Positions 5,598 to 5,738 of a DNA stretch of 5,738 nt are shown in pieces. Source of the DNA: Jatrophihabitans sp. Its GTDB lineage: Bacteria; Actinomycetota; Actinomycetes; Mycobacteriales; Jatrophihabitantaceae. The number at the start of each line of letters is the position of its first letter. The first letter of the stretch is position 1. The stretch is taken from the NCBI GenBank assembly GCA_025966255.1, contig JAOPVG010000144.1:1-5738 (forward strand), written 5' to 3'. The notes beneath the pieces were generated by a model, which did not search any database, had not been told where the DNA came from, and saw only the letters and a program-made list of their open reading frames with translations. A program made the position numbers and the translations under genes.

Positions 5598-5738
5598 GTG
5601 GCGACGGTGCGAACCAAGACGATCGGGGCGGCGCTCGGACTCGCGCTGGCCGCCGAAGGCACAGCCTACGCGCTGCTGATCAAGTACACCGACAACTACC
5701 ATGCCGAGTTCCTCGCCTGGCTTTCGGGCCCGTCGTGG
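5598..5738 (+). CDS. N-terminus of a probable membrane protein, cut by the window edge
   Basis: Only 47 codons are present, starting at GTG 5598 with no stop before the end of the window. Nearly all third positions are G or C, as in the surrounding genes, which supports real coding. The protein begins with a short basic stretch (MATVRTK), then a hydrophobic Gly/Ala/Leu segment (about 9-28) like a membrane anchor or uncleaved signal, then KYTDNYHAEFLAWLSGPSW. I do not recognise the family. It is transcribed divergently from the oxidoreductase across about 100 bp containing the palindrome. No ribosome site is visible before the GTG; CACGCT (5586-5591) sits 6 nt upstream as a poor -10 candidate. 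A GTG at 5607 is the alternative start. Confidence 0.6.
   Translation, partial: MATVRTKTIGAALGLALAAEGTAYALLIKYTDNYHAEFLAWLSGPSW

Noticed and set aside
3800..5662. Continuous 620-residue minus-strand open frame spanning the oxidoreductase and the small membrane protein
   Set aside because: Its first roughly 460 residues are an Arg/Ala/Pro/His-rich shadow of the oxidoreductase read in another frame. Only the part from the ATG at 4273 is a plausible protein.
4354..5679. 441-residue plus-strand open frame
   Set aside because: Antisense to the oxidoreductase, whose motifs are unmistakable. Its Arg/Asp/Gln/His-rich composition has no domain signature and is typical of G+C-rich antisense frames.
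1..5738. CRISPR arrays, insertion sequences, tRNA/rRNA, riboswitches
   Set aside because: No regularly spaced repeats, transposase motifs, long terminal inverted repeats or recognisable RNA cores were seen on reading. Positions 1-11 are too short to interpret.

Overview
The window looks like chromosomal DNA of a high-G+C actinobacterium, most likely of the Mycobacteriales (Rhodococcus/Gordonia/Mycobacterium-like). The reasons are the strong G/C bias at third codon positions, frequent GTG starts, densely overlapping genes, and -10 hexamers of the TANNNT type placed 7 nt before start codons, as in leaderless transcripts. The genus is an inference. No mobile element, CRISPR array, tRNA or rRNA is visible, and no gene-free stretch exceeds about 105 bases.

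Layout: (1) 12-1837, minus strand: an OmpR/PhoB-type response regulator followed by a membrane histidine kinase, joined by a GTGA overlap. (2) 1838-1939: a compact divergent promoter region in which both flanking genes appear to be leaderless. (3) 1940-3860, plus strand: a three-gene operon with overlapping stops and starts, encoding a family 2 glycosyltransferase, a DUF2064/TIGR04282-type transferase and a small SAM-dependent methyltransferase. (4) 3800-5496, minus strand: a membrane cytochrome b/molybdopterin oxidoreductase fusion followed by a small multi-pass membrane protein (TGATG overlap). The last gene converges on the methyltransferase and overlaps its 3' end by 61 nt. (5) 5497-5597: a second divergent region with a perfect 13-bp palindrome, an 11-bp-phased direct repeat and two mutually exclusive hairpins. 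(6) 5598-end: the start of a probable membrane protein, cut by the window edge.

Working together (inference): the kinase, which has almost no external loop, probably senses something in or at the membrane and signals to the regulator. The three plus-strand enzymes look like a short biosynthetic route: two GT-A-fold sugar/nucleotidyl transferases plus a methyltransferase, echoing the paired transferases known from rSAM/selenodomain (arsenosugar-like) loci but without a radical SAM enzyme here. The oxidoreductase combines in one chain a four-helix heme b-type membrane domain and a Tat-dependent external sulfite-oxidase/MsrP-like Moco domain. It could pass quinol electrons to an extracytoplasmic substrate, much as MsrPQ does with two proteins. 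No pathway product can be named from the sequence alone.
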